This document shows positions 56,028 through 64,000 of a stretch of 64,000 nucleotides of DNA, one piece after another. The stretch covers positions 248,001 to 312,000 of the forward strand of contig NZ_FOWP01000006.1 in the NCBI RefSeq assembly GCF_900115475.1, given 5' to 3'. The notes beneath the pieces were generated by a model that was not told where the DNA came from, did not search any database, and worked only from the letters and a program-made list of their open reading frames with translations. Position 1 is the first letter of the stretch, and every line of letters starts with the position of its first letter. The DNA is from Ectopseudomonas composti. GTDB lineage: Bacteria > Pseudomonadota > Gammaproteobacteria > Pseudomonadales > Pseudomonadaceae. A program made the position numbers and the translations under genes.

Positions 56028-56182
56028 GCCAGGGCTGCAGCTCCCGCACGGCGAGGGCTGCAGCATCGATTGGTGCATTCAATCGATATCATGGTCGTAA
56101 TCAATAAGCTTTTTTCCGTTAGGTAGCTAATATAGCGACCGTAGATTTTTAATCCTCACACAAACCTCATAAGGAGTCAGAG

Positions 56183-56746
56183 ATGTCCCTCATCAACACT
56201 CAGGTTCAACCGTTCAAGGTCAACGCTTTCCACGCTGGCGAGTTCGTTGAAGTCACCGAGCAGTCCCTGCAGGGCAAGTGGTCCGTGCTGATCTTCATGC
56301 CGGCCGCCTTCACCTTCAACTGCCCGACTGAAATCGAAGACGCCGCCAACAACTACGCCGAGTTCCAGAAGGCCGGTGCCGAGGTCTACATCGTGACCAC
56401 CGACACCCACTTCTCGCACAAGGTATGGCACGAAACTTCGCCGGCCGTTGGCAAGGCTCAGTTCCCGCTGATCGGTGACCCGACCCACCAGCTGACCAAC
56501 GCTTTCGGCGTGCACATTCCGGAAGAAGGTCTGGCTCTGCGCGGCACCTTCATCATCAACCCGGAAGGCCAGATCAAGACCCTGGAAATCCACTCCAACG
56601 AAATCGCTCGTGATGTTTCCGAGACCCTGCGCAAGCTGAAAGCTGCTCAGTACACCGCCGCTAACCCGGGTCAGGTTTGCCCGGCCAAGTGGAAAGAAGG
56701 CGAAGCCACTCTGGCTCCGTCGCTGGACCTGGTTGGCAAGATCTAA
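56183..56746 (+). CDS. ahpC: Alkyl hydroperoxide reductase subunit C (2-Cys peroxiredoxin)
   Basis: 187 residues. Peroxidatic C47 in FTFNCPTEIED and resolving C166 in GQVCPAKW; close to P. aeruginosa AhpC. Reduces hydrogen peroxide and organic peroxides, recycled by AhpF. ATG 56183 follows AAGGAG. The 150-bp upstream stretch is AT-rich and is the likely OxyR control region. A hairpin after the gene suggests partial termination before ahpF. Confidence 0.97.
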   Translation: MSLINTQVQPFKVNAFHAGEFVEVTEQSLQGKWSVLIFMPAAFTFNCPTEIEDAANNYAEFQKAGAEVYIVTTDTHFSHKVWHETSPAVGKAQFPLIGDPTHQLTNAFGVHIPEEGLALRGTFIINPEGQIKTLEIHSNEIARDVSETLRKLKAAQYTAANPGQVCPAKWKEGEATLAPSLDLVGKI

Positions 56747-56757
56747 ATTTGCCGACT

Positions 56758-56788
56758 TCCTTTCCGGCCTGTCTCAGGTCGGAAAGGA
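56758..56788 (+). promoter_or_regulatory. Stem-loop after ahpC
   Basis: Perfect 9-bp stem TCCTTTCCG/CGGAAAGGA with a 13-base loop directly after the ahpC stop; no T tract. It may protect ahpC mRNA 3' end. Confidence 0.5.
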
Positions 56789-56834
56789 CCAACTCTGCGC
56801 TGTTTGGGCCATTTACCGGCCCTTGTGGTGCCCG

Positions 56835-56867
56835 ATGCCCGGGCGCGATCCGTCCGGGCATTTTATT
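56835..56867 (+). terminator. Intercistronic terminator between ahpC and ahpF
   Basis: 8-bp stem ATGCCCGG/CCGGGCAT with an 11-base loop followed by TTTATT. Likely leaky, giving more ahpC than ahpF. Confidence 0.65.
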
Positions 56868-56899
56868 GCCCGAATTTTCGTATTTGAGGAATTTCCGCC

Positions 56900-58456
56900 A
56901 TGTTGGACGCCAATCTTAAAGCCCAGTTGAAGGCCTACCTGGAAAAGGTCACCCTGCCGTTCGAGATCGTCGCGTCCCTCGATGACAGCGCGAAATCCCA
57001 GGAGCTGCTGGGCCTGCTCCAAGACATCGTCGGCCTGACCGACAAGATCACCCTGAAGACCGACGGCAGCGATGCCCGCCGCCCGTCGTTCTCGCTGGTG
57101 CGCCCCGGCGCAGATATTGGCCTGACGTTCGCCGGTATCCCTATGGGCCACGAGTTCACCTCGCTGGTGCTGGCGCTGCTGCAGGTCGGCGGTCATCCGT
57201 CCAAGCTGGATGCCGACACCATCGCGCAGATCAAGAGCATCGAAGGCTCGTTCGAGTTCGAGACCTACTTCTCGCTGAGCTGCCAGAACTGCCCGGACGT
57301 GGTTCAGGCGCTGAACCTGATGGCCGTGCTCAACCCCAATATCCGCAACGTCTCCATCGACGGTGCGCTGTTCCAGGAAGAGGTCGAGCGTCGCCAGATC
57401 ATGGCCGTGCCGAGCATCTACCTGAACGGTGAGGTCTTCGCTTCCGGCCGTATGGACGTGAAGGAAATCCTCGCCAAGATCGACACCGGCGCGGCCAACC
57501 GCGACGCCGAGAAAATGAGTGCCAAGGAAGCCTTCGACGTGCTGGTGGTCGGCGGTGGCCCGGCCGGCGCTGCTGCGGCCATCTACGCTGCGCGTAAAGG
57601 CATCCGTACTGCGATTGCTGCCGAGCGTTTCGGTGGTCAGGTGCTCGACACCATGGCCATCGAGAACTTCATCTCGGTGAAAGAGACCGAAGGCCCGAAA
57701 CTGGTGCGCGCCCTGGAAGAGCACGTCAAGGAGTACGAAGTCGACGTGATGAACCTGCAGCGTGCCTCGGCGCTGGTACCGGCCAGCAGCGAAGGTGGCT
57801 TGCATGAGGTGAAGTTCGAGAACGGCGCGTCGCTCAAGGCCAAGACCGTGATCCTCTCCACCGGCGCGCGCTGGCGCGAGATGGGCGTGCCTGGCGAGCA
57901 GGAATACAAGGCCAAGGGCGTGTGCTTCTGCCCGCACTGCGACGGCCCGCTGTTCAAGGGTAAGCGCGTGGCGGTGATCGGTGGTGGTAACTCTGGCGTC
58001 GAGGCAGCTATCGATCTGGCCGGTTTGGTAGCTCACGTCACCCTGCTGGAGTTCGCCGATACCCTGCGTGCCGATGCCGTGCTGCAGAAGAAGCTCTACA
58101 GCCTGCCCAACGTGACCGTGATCAAGAGCGCGCAGACCACCGAAGTCACCGGCGACGGTCAGAAGGTCAACGGCCTGGTGTACAAGGACCGCACCGCCGA
58201 GGAGCTGCACACCGTCGAGCTGGAAGGCATCTTCGTGCAGATCGGCCTGCTGCCCAACAGCGACTGGCTCAAGGGCAGCGTCGAGCTCAACCGCTTCGGC
58301 GAGATCATCGTCGATGCCAAGGGCGCGACCAATATCCCCGGCGTATTCGCTGCTGGTGACGTGACCACCGTGCCGTACAAGCAGATCGTCATCGCCATGG
58401 GCGAAGGCTCGAAGGCATCGCTGAGCGCCTTCGATCACCTGATTCGCCATAGCTGA
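56900..58456 (+). CDS. ahpF: Alkyl hydroperoxide reductase subunit F
   Basis: 518 residues. N-terminal twin-thioredoxin domain with active CxxC ([11 protein letters not shown], near residue 130), then a thioredoxin-reductase-like flavoprotein: FAD site [12 protein letters not shown], disulfide CPHC (in [10 protein letters not shown]) and NADH motif [12 protein letters not shown]. Passes electrons from NADH to AhpC. Start ATG 56900 follows GAGGAA. Terminator follows. Confidence 0.96.
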   Translation: MLDANLKAQLKAYLEKVTLPFEIVASLDDSAKSQELLGLLQDIVGLTDKITLKTDGSDARRPSFSLVRPGADIGLTFAGIPMGHEFTSLVLALLQVGGHPSKLDADTIAQIKSIEGSFEFETYFSLSCQNCPDVVQALNLMAVLNPNIRNVSIDGALFQEEVERRQIMAVPSIYLNGEVFASGRMDVKEILAKIDTGAANRDAEKMSAKEAFDVLVVGGGPAGAAAAIYAARKGIRTAIAAERFGGQVLDTMAIENFISVKETEGPKLVRALEEHVKEYEVDVMNLQRASALVPASSEGGLHEVKFENGASLKAKTVILSTGARWREMGVPGEQEYKAKGVCFCPHCDGPLFKGKRVAVIGGGNSGVEAAIDLAGLVAHVTLLEFADTLRADAVLQKKLYSLPNVTVIKSAQTTEVTGDGQKVNGLVYKDRTAEELHTVELEGIFVQIGLLPNSDWLKGSVELNRFGEIIVDAKGATNIPGVFAAGDVTTVPYKQIVIAMGEGSKASLSAFDHLIRHS

Positions 58457-58475
58457 TCGGTTGCGGTAGAAATGA

Positions 58476-58505
58476 AAAGGCCACCCCTCGGGGTGGCCTT
58501 TGCGT
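58476..58505. terminator. Terminator of ahpF
   Basis: 12-bp perfect stem AAAGGCCACCCC/GGGGTGGCCTTT, followed by GCGTTT. Confidence 0.85.
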
Positions 58506-58517
58506 TTAAAGGAATCC

Positions 58518-58582
58518 GTAGGAGCGAGCTCTGCTCGCGAACATCGCAATTCAAGCGATTCGCGAGCAGAGCTCGCTCCCAC
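58518..58582. repeat. REP-like inverted repeat, copy 2
   Basis: Arms 58518-58541 and 58559-58582 pair with one mismatch; outer end GTAGGAGCGAGC, inner end GCTCGCGAA. Nearly the same arms as the copy at 60541; between convergent ahpF and the AllE gene. Confidence 0.85.
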
Positions 58583-58611
58583 AGTTACGCCCCGTCCCTG
58601 GGGCGACGCGC

Positions 58612-59454
58612 TTAGCGCTTCAGACCGCCCAGGGTCAGCGGCATCTGGCGGTTGACGTCCTTGTACAGCAGGTAGCGGAAGCGGCTCGGGCCGCCGGCGT
58701 AGCAGGCCTGCGGGCAGAAGGCGCGTAGCCACATGAAGTCACCGGCTTCCACTTCGACCCAGTCCTGATTGAGGCGATATACCGCCTTGCCTTCCAGCAC
58801 GTACAGGCCGTGTTCCATGACGTGGGTTTCGGCGAAGGGGATTACGCCGCCCGGCTCGAAGTTGACGATGTTGACGTGCATGTCATGGCGCATGTCGCTG
58901 ATCTCGACGAAGCGCGTGGTGCTCCAGCGGCCTTCGGTGCCCGGCATGACGATCGGCTCGATGTCCTGCTCGTTGGTGACGAAGGCTTCCGGGTACGGCA
59001 CGCCTTCGACCGGTTGGTAGGCCTTGCGCAGCCAGTGGAAACGCACGGCTTCGCTGCTGTTGTTGCGCAGTGTCCAATCGCTCTGCGGCGGGATGAAGGC
59101 GTAGCTACCCGGACGCATGGCGTGCTGGGTGCCGTTCAAGGTCAGGTTGAATTCGCCTTCGACGACGAAGATCACGCCTTCGGCAGTCGCGTCCATCTCA
59201 GGCTTGTTGCTGCCGCCGTTCGGGCCGACTTCGACGATGTACTGCGAGAAGGTTTCGGCGAAACCGGTTAGCGGGCGGGCGATGACCCACATGCGCATGT
59301 TGTCCCAGAACGGCAGGTGGCTGGTGACGATGTCACGCATCACGCCTTTGGGGATCACGGCATAGGCTTCAGTGAACATGGCGCGGTCGGTCAGCAGCTG
59401 ATCCTGACCTGGGTGACCGCCATGCGGTGCGTAGTAGTAGGGCGATTTGCTCAT
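58612..59454 (-). CDS. (S)-ureidoglycine aminohydrolase-type bicupin (AllE)
   Basis: 280 residues, two cupin domains. Family signature VIPKGVMRDIVTSHLPFWDNMRMWVIARPLTGFAETFSQYIVE and the metal site in the second cupin, PFAETHVMEHGLYVLEGKAVY. AllE releases ammonia from (S)-ureidoglycine in purine (allantoin) breakdown. ATG 59454 (MSKSPYYYAPHGGHPG) is the standard start. No other allantoin genes are in the window. It diverges from a LysR regulator that probably controls it. Confidence 0.85.
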   Translation of the reverse strand: MSKSPYYYAPHGGHPGQDQLLTDRAMFTEAYAVIPKGVMRDIVTSHLPFWDNMRMWVIARPLTGFAETFSQYIVEVGPNGGSNKPEMDATAEGVIFVVEGEFNLTLNGTQHAMRPGSYAFIPPQSDWTLRNNSSEAVRFHWLRKAYQPVEGVPYPEAFVTNEQDIEPIVMPGTEGRWSTTRFVEISDMRHDMHVNIVNFEPGGVIPFAETHVMEHGLYVLEGKAVYRLNQDWVEVEAGDFMWLRAFCPQACYAGGPSRFRYLLYKDVNRQMPLTLGGLKR

Positions 59455-59597
59455 CGAGAGATTGCCTCGGCGGGTGAATGGCGCAGGGATGGCTCCCGGC
59501 GCGGAAAATTGACTCCCATGCACTATAGGAATTCGCGACTGGATTCGGAAATTAAATAGTAGAATGCCTGTCAGTGGATTTCATGATGGGTGGCGCT

Positions 59598-60458
59598 ATG
59601 CTCGATCCCGTGCTGTTACGCAGTTTTCTCGCCGTGGTGCAGACCGGTGGTTTCACCCGTGCCGCTGCCAGCCTGCACCTGACCCAGTCCACGGTCAGTC
59701 AACAGGTACGGCGTCTGGAGGAGCAGCTCGGTGCTGAGCTGCTCGACCGCAGTGGCCGCTATGTGGTGACCACCACCGAGGGCGAGCGCCTGCTGGGTTA
59801 CGCCAACCGCATCGTCGCGCTGATGGACGAGGCCATGCTGGCGCTGGGGCAAAGTGCGGTGGAAGGCGAGGTGCGCCTCGGCGTGCCGGACGATTTCGCC
59901 GCCAACAGCTTGACCCCTTATCTGGCGGATTTCGCTGACTCGCATCCGGGCATTCGCCTGGAGATCACCAGCGGTCTCAGTCATGACGTGTGGCGTGCCT
60001 TCAATGCCGGTGAGCTGGACCTGGCGCTGATCAAGCAACGCGCCGGCAGTGCCAAAGGCCTGGCCAGCTGGGCCGAGCCAGTGGCCTGGCTCGACAGCCG
60101 CGCGCGACCAGTGCTGGCGCGTAACCCGGTGCCGCTGGCGGTGTTTCCGCCCAATGGCCTGTATCGCCTGGAGATGACCCACGCGCTGGATGCCATGGGC
60201 AAGCCCTGGCGCATCGCCTATGTCAGCAGCAGTTTGCCAGGCGTCAGCGCCGCGGCCGAAGGTGGCCTGGGCCTGACCCTGCTGCCGCGCCGGTTGATCA
60301 CGGCTGCACACCGTGAACTGGGCGAGGCCGAAGGTTTCGCCCCGGTGGCGCCGGTGGAGGTGGCCCTGCATGCGCGCAACCAGTTGCCCGGCTATGCACG
60401 GGAACTGGCGGCGGCGTTGATCGGCGCCTGCGAGCGGATCATGGCCGTGCAGGGTTGA
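59598..60458 (+). CDS. LysR-family regulator divergent to AllE
   Basis: 286 residues: winged HTH (MLDPVLLRSFLAVVQTGGFTRAAASLHLTQSTVSQQVRRLE) and effector domain. ATG 59598 (MLDPVLL) is the family-like start, with GGTGG upstream; earlier in-frame starts at 59574, 59583 and 59586 are less likely. The 143-bp shared region with the AllE gene points to control of that gene. Effector unknown. Confidence 0.87.
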   Translation: MLDPVLLRSFLAVVQTGGFTRAAASLHLTQSTVSQQVRRLEEQLGAELLDRSGRYVVTTTEGERLLGYANRIVALMDEAMLALGQSAVEGEVRLGVPDDFAANSLTPYLADFADSHPGIRLEITSGLSHDVWRAFNAGELDLALIKQRAGSAKGLASWAEPVAWLDSRARPVLARNPVPLAVFPPNGLYRLEMTHALDAMGKPWRIAYVSSSLPGVSAAAEGGLGLTLLPRRLITAAHRELGEAEGFAPVAPVEVALHARNQLPGYARELAAALIGACERIMAVQG

Positions 60459-60540
60459 GTCGCTGGCGTGCCGTGGCTTTCAGCGCCGTTGCACAATCAG
60501 TCGCCCGGTTCGCGCTGGCAGATCCGAAACGTCCACCCCT

Positions 60541-60608
60541 TGTAGGAGCGAGCTCTGCTCGCGAAGCTTTTGCGTTGTCTGGGTTCGCGAGCAGAGCTCG
60601 CTCCTACA
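60541..60608. repeat. REP-like inverted repeat, copy 3
   Basis: Perfect 25-bp arms 60541-60565 and 60584-60608, outer end TGTAGGAGCGAGC, inner end GCTCGCGAA, 18-base spacer. Between the convergent LysR and HAD genes. Confidence 0.9.
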
Positions 60609-60650
60609 GGTTCTACCGGCTCGTGAGTTCGGCGAAGAAAACCATGGCTC

Positions 60651-61304
60651 TCAGCGCCACTCCAGAATCGGCCAGCCGGCCTGTTCGGCATGAGTGCGCA
60701 GGGTCGGGTCGGGATTGACGGTAAAGGGCTTGTCGACCAACTGCAGCAGCGGCAGATCGTTGCGTGAGTCGGAGTAGAAGCTGGCGCCAGCCAGGCTCTC
60801 GCCCTGCTCAGCGAGCCAGGCGTGCAGGCGAGTGACCTTGCCTTCACGGTAGGTCAGCACACCCTCCGTACGCCCGGTGTAGAAGCCGTGCTGCTGCTCC
60901 AGGTCGATGGCCAGCACCTCGGCAATGCCGAAGCGCTCGCCAATTGCGCTGACCAGGAAATGCGCCGAGGCGGAGATCACCAGCAGGCGGTCGCCAGCGG
61001 CGCGGTGCGCGGCCAGTGTGCGGCTGGCATCGCTGTAGAAGATCGGCTCGATCACGTCCTCGACGAAGGGCTCGACCACGTGGGCGACCTCCTCGGGCGT
61101 ACGGCCGACCAGCGGCGACAGGGTGAAGGCCATGTAGTCCTCCATGGCCAGGGTGCCGGCGGCGTACTGGCGCATCAGCTCCTGCTCATGGGCAAGGAAG
61201 GACTCCCCATCGGCCCAGCCGATCTTCACCATTTCCTGCGTCCACAGGCTGGCGCAGTCGCCATGAATCAGGGTTTCGTCGAGATCGAAAATCGCCAGGG
61301 CCAT
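60651..61304 (-). CDS. HAD-IB family phosphatase
   Basis: 217 residues. HAD motif I IFDLDETLIHGDCASLW (nucleophile Asp), motif II VISASAHF, motif III and IV in KVTRLHAW...ASFYSDSRNDLPLL. HAD-IB fold resembles phosphoserine and phosphoglycolate-type phosphatases; the substrate is unknown. The ATG overlaps the stop of the ABC ATPase gene (TGATG) after GGGAGGTGG, so it is the last gene of that operon. Suggests that the imported solute carries a phosphate. Confidence 0.85.
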   Translation of the reverse strand: MALAIFDLDETLIHGDCASLWTQEMVKIGWADGESFLAHEQELMRQYAAGTLAMEDYMAFTLSPLVGRTPEEVAHVVEPFVEDVIEPIFYSDASRTLAAHRAAGDRLLVISASAHFLVSAIGERFGIAEVLAIDLEQQHGFYTGRTEGVLTYREGKVTRLHAWLAEQGESLAGASFYSDSRNDLPLLQLVDKPFTVNPDPTLRTHAEQAGWPILEWR

Positions 61305-62290
61305 CACGCCACCTCCCGGATCGCATCGGCGCCAATGGCCAGGCTGACGCTCTGGCCGTCGTGGTGCAGGTCGTCGGCAGAGCGATTGAGCACATCCACC
61401 AGCAGCTGGCAGCCCTCGGCTTCGACGCGGTAGCGGATTACGTTGCCAAGCAGGCTGCGGCTGATGATACGCGCGGCGATACCGCTACCTGCGAAGGCGA
61501 TGGCCTCCGGGCGGATCGCCACGCGCGAGCTGACCGGCTGGCCGAGCAGGCGGCTGGCGGCGTCGGCTTCGAGCAGGTTGTAGTTGCCGATGAAGCCGGC
61601 GGCGAAGGCATCCACCGGGGCTGTGTAAAGGGTTTCGGCGTCGCCGCTCTGGACGATTTGGCCGGCATTCATCAGGAAGATGCGGTCGCTCATGGTCAGC
61701 GCCTCTTCCTGATCGTGGGTGACGAAAATGGTGGTCAGGTTCAGCTCCTGCTGGATGGCGCGGATCTGTTCGCGCAGGTGCTTGCGGATGCGTGCATCGA
61801 GAGCCGACAACGGCTCATCGAGCAGCAGCAGGCGTGGGCGGGTGACCAGCGAGCGGGCCAGAGCCACGCGCTGGCACTGGCCGCCAGAGAGCTGGTGCGG
61901 ATAGCGTGCGGCGAAGTCGCCCAGCTCGACCATCTCCAGTGCCTCGCGTACGCGCTGTTCGCTCTCGGCCTTGGCCACCTTTTGCATGCGCAGGCCGAAG
62001 GCGACGTTCTGCGCCACGCTCATGTTGGGGAACAGCGCATAGCTCTGGAACACCATGCCGATGCCGCGTTTCTGCGGTGGCAGCGGTATCAGGTCTTCGC
62101 CACCAAGAACAATACGCCCGCCGTCGACGTCTGTCAGGCCGGCGATGCAGCGCAGCAGGGTGGATTTGCCGCAGCCGGAGGGGCCGAGCAGGGTGACGAA
62201 CTCGCCCTGGCCGATCTCGCAGTTGATGTCGCTGAAGATACGGGTGTCGCCGTAGCTTTTGTGCAGGTTCTGGATACTCAGCAAGCTCAT
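61304..62290 (-). CDS. ABC importer ATPase (PotA-like / POPT family)
   Basis: 328 residues. Walker A LLGPSGCGKST, Q-loop, signature LSGGQCQR (C in place of the usual Q), Walker B LLLLDEPLSALD, H-loop VTHDQEEA, and C-terminal TOBE-type domain. Couples ATP to uptake by the two permeases. The start overlaps the permease stop by four bases (ATGA). The family includes polyamine, iron(III), and 2-aminoethylphosphonate importers. Confidence 0.9.
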   Translation of the reverse strand: MSLLSIQNLHKSYGDTRIFSDINCEIGQGEFVTLLGPSGCGKSTLLRCIAGLTDVDGGRIVLGGEDLIPLPPQKRGIGMVFQSYALFPNMSVAQNVAFGLRMQKVAKAESEQRVREALEMVELGDFAARYPHQLSGGQCQRVALARSLVTRPRLLLLDEPLSALDARIRKHLREQIRAIQQELNLTTIFVTHDQEEALTMSDRIFLMNAGQIVQSGDAETLYTAPVDAFAAGFIGNYNLLEADAASRLLGQPVSSRVAIRPEAIAFAGSGIAARIISRSLLGNVIRYRVEAEGCQLLVDVLNRSADDLHHDGQSVSLAIGADAIREVA

Positions 62291-63084
62291 GCCTTGTCCC
62301 TGTTCAAACGGTTGGCCGCCCAGGTGAAGACCAGGACGAAGAAGAAGTAGGAAATCACCAGCGCGCTGTTGAAGTGGCCGCTGCTGTTACGCATGTTGTT
62401 CAGGTACACCTGCAGCGTCTCGTAGCGGGTGCCCACCAACATGTTGGCGAAGACGAATTCGCCGAACAGGAAGCTGAAGGAGAGGAACAGCGACACCATC
62501 AGGCCCTTGCGCAGGTTCGGCAGCACCACCAGGAAGGCGGCCTTCCAGGTGCTGGCGCCGAGCAGGTGGGCAGCGTCCATCAGGTCGCGCAGGTTGATCG
62601 CCTGCAGGTTGTTGGCGATGGCGCGGTACATGAACGGCAGGGCGATGGTGAAGTAGCAGCCGAGCAAAATCCACGGCGTGCCGGTCATTGCCAGTGGGCC
62701 GGAGCCGTAGAGCTGCAGCAGGCCGACCGAGGACACCACCGGCGGCACGGCGAACGGCAGCAGGATCAGCACGTTCATCAACGTGTCGAGTTTGGGGAAG
62801 TGGTAGTGCACCACGAACATCAGCGGCAGGATCAACACCACCGACAACGCCAGAGCGCCGAAGCACACCAGCAGCGATTGGCCGAAGGCGCGCAGGAAGC
62901 GTTCGTCGCTCCACAGCGCGGCGTACCACTTGAGCGTCAGGCCGTCCGGCAGGATGGTCGCCGACCAACTGGTGGATAGCGAGTAGAGCAGGGTGCCGGC
63001 CAGCGGCAGCAGCAGAATGAGGAACAGCAGCCAGACCACTATGCGGTGATAGAGGCTGGCGGTGGGGGCATCAGCGCGTGACAT
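62287..63084 (-). CDS. ABC importer permease, second subunit
   Basis: 265 residues, six predicted membrane helices, with the EAA-loop in YFTIALPFMYRAIANNLQAINLRDLMDAAHLLGAS (about 145-180). PotC/ThiP-C-like inner-membrane permease. Overlaps both neighbours (4 bases with the ATPase, 14 with the first permease), a tightly coupled operon. Confidence 0.9.
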   Translation of the reverse strand: MSRADAPTASLYHRIVVWLLFLILLLPLAGTLLYSLSTSWSATILPDGLTLKWYAALWSDERFLRAFGQSLLVCFGALALSVVLILPLMFVVHYHFPKLDTLMNVLILLPFAVPPVVSSVGLLQLYGSGPLAMTGTPWILLGCYFTIALPFMYRAIANNLQAINLRDLMDAAHLLGASTWKAAFLVVLPNLRKGLMVSLFLSFSFLFGEFVFANMLVGTRYETLQVYLNNMRNSSGHFNSALVISYFFFVLVFTWAANRLNRDKA

Positions 63085-63916
63085 GCTGGCTCCTTTTCAG
63101 CAGCAACTGGTGGACGACGGTGATCAGCACCATCAGCCCGACCAGGATCATCGACAGGGCGCTGGCCAGGTTTGGATCCAGCGAGATGTCGCCGGAAACC
63201 ATCGCCGCGATACGGATCGGCAGCACGTTGAAGTTTCCGGTTGTCAGGTAGTACACCGTGGCGTAGGCGCCCAGGGCGTTGGCCAGGAGGATGACGAAGG
63301 TGCCGAGCAGCGCCGGGGTCAGCACCGGCAGGCCGATGTGGCGCCAGAAGTCCCAGGCGCCAGCACCGAGCAATGCGGCCGACTCACGCCAGTCCTGGCG
63401 CAGGGCGTCGAAGGCCGGGTAGAGCAGCAGCACGCCGAGCGGGATCTGGAAGTAGGTGTAGAGCACGATCAGGCCGTTCTTCGAGTAGAGGTTGAAGCCC
63501 TCGATCAGACCGAGCTGGATCAGCAGCAGGGTCAGCGCGCCATTGAAGCCGAGCAGGATGATGAAGGCGAAGGCCAGTGGCACCCCGGCGAAGTTGCTGG
63601 TCATGTTGGAAAAGGCGATGACGAAGTCGCGCAGCTTCGAGTCGACCTGGCGCAGCGAGTAGCTGCCGAGGATGGCGATGGCCATGCCGAACAGGCTCGA
63701 CCAGAAGGCGATCTCCAGGCTGTGCTTGATCGCCTGCATATAGAACCTGGAGGCGAAGATCTTCTCGAAATTGCCCAGGCCCCAGCCGTTGGGGCTGTTC
63801 AGGCTGTTGATCGCCACCCACGCCAGTGGCGCGACCTGAAACACCAGGAAGAACACGGCGAAGGGCAGCAGGCACAAGAGCGGCAACCAGCGCCGCAGGG
63901 AGGAGGGCGCGCTCAT
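63071..63916 (-). CDS. ABC importer permease, first subunit
   Basis: 281 residues, six predicted membrane helices, EAA-loop near YFQIPLGVLLLYPAFDALRQDWRESAALLGAGAW. PotB-like. Start ATG at 63916 overlaps the upstream gene's stop (ATGA). Together with the next permease it forms the channel. Confidence 0.9.
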   Translation of the reverse strand: MSAPSSLRRWLPLLCLLPFAVFFLVFQVAPLAWVAINSLNSPNGWGLGNFEKIFASRFYMQAIKHSLEIAFWSSLFGMAIAILGSYSLRQVDSKLRDFVIAFSNMTSNFAGVPLAFAFIILLGFNGALTLLLIQLGLIEGFNLYSKNGLIVLYTYFQIPLGVLLLYPAFDALRQDWRESAALLGAGAWDFWRHIGLPVLTPALLGTFVILLANALGAYATVYYLTTGNFNVLPIRIAAMVSGDISLDPNLASALSMILVGLMVLITVVHQLLLKRSQHVTR

Positions 63917-64000
63917 TTAAGCAGCTCCGCGCAGTAGGGTTTGTCGTGGGGCACGCCGAGCAACTGGCAGATGCTGCCGCACAGCTCCAGCTGGCGTGGG
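63913..64000 (-). CDS. 3' end of an upstream operon gene, cut by window edge
   Basis: Only the last 28 codons are visible: an open frame ending LGVPHDKPYCAELLK then TGA, which overlaps the permease start by four bases. Identity cannot be told from so little. In related pseudomonads, a phosphatase or nucleotide-pyrophosphatase-like enzyme or a binding protein often precedes these permeases; inference only. Confidence 0.55.
   Translation of the reverse strand, partial: PRQLELCGSICQLLGVPHDKPYCAELLK

Noticed and set aside
56028-56182. Exact OxyR box upstream of ahpC
   Set aside because: The region is AT-rich and suitable, but I could not fit the four ATAG/CTAT half-elements with correct spacing, so no site is claimed.
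56813-58732. 639-codon open frame opposite ahpF
   Set aside because: Antisense shadow running across the ahpF terminator and a repeat, with low-complexity protein and no family signature.

Overview
This 64 kb window is a piece of core chromosome from a Pseudomonas of the P. aeruginosa/P. mendocina/P. oleovorans type. Gene order, protein sequence and tRNAs match that genus: oprD-family porin to aspS-ruvCAB-tol-pal-queEC-tRNA-Lys; erdR-dgkA; finR/fpr; a LysR-hydrolase-ppiA block opposite azoR; gap/edd; rdgC-tRNA-Val-tRNA-Asp-FKBP; EAL/CBS/GGDEF-prc-quinone reductase; ahpCF. These blocks are scattered in P. aeruginosa PAO1 and joined here. The DNA is GC-rich throughout. I see no prophage, transposase, CRISPR array, integrase or obvious genomic island.

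Left part (1-19,240). A PaaI-like thioesterase faces an OprD-family porin. HIT protein and SlyX follow, then a membrane protein with a cold-shock domain. A GGDEF diguanylate cyclase and an Hpt/HD-GYP protein flank dps, which looks like a c-di-GMP insertion beside aspS. Next comes a long forward array: aspS, yebC, ruvC-ruvA-ruvB, ybgC-tolQ-tolR-tolA-tolB-pal-cpoB (Holliday-junction processing and the Tol-Pal envelope machine), then queE-queC (queuosine precursor synthesis) and tRNA-Lys(UUU). nadA follows the tRNA directly, so this well-known integration site is empty. A degenerate tRNA-Leu-like relic lies between aspS and yebC.

Middle part (19,240-43,835). Housekeeping and accessory genes occur as single units or short operons: a LOG-family protein, a beta-CASP metallo-hydrolase, a small RHH-like protein, a FadL-type channel, a DTW tRNA modifier, three drug/metabolite transporters, response regulator ErdR, DgkA, FinR with Fpr, periplasmic PpiA, azoreductase, a DEAD-box helicase, an MsbA-like ABC exporter, a membrane hydrolase, ArfB, and a gap-mgsA pair.

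Right part (43,836-64,000). gap and edd diverge over a HexR-like dyad (Entner-Doudoroff control). After rdgC and two tRNAs come an FKBP lipoprotein, a DUF1232 protein, a periplasmic binding-protein homologue, an undescribed XRE/unknown/Sel1 operon, an EAL-CBS-GGDEF protein, the tail-specific protease Prc/AlgO, a quinone oxidoreductase, ahpC-ahpF, ureidoglycine aminohydrolase with a divergent LysR, and a translationally coupled ABC importer operon with a HAD phosphatase, cut by the window edge.

No spectacular new system stands out. The best leads are the c-di-GMP gene pair around dps, the Hpt-HD-GYP fusion with altered metal ligands, the membrane-anchored cold-shock protein, the XRE/unknown/Sel1 operon, the tRNA-like relic, start-codon-proximal hairpins at azoR and dgkA, and dispersed inverted repeats that all sit between convergent genes.
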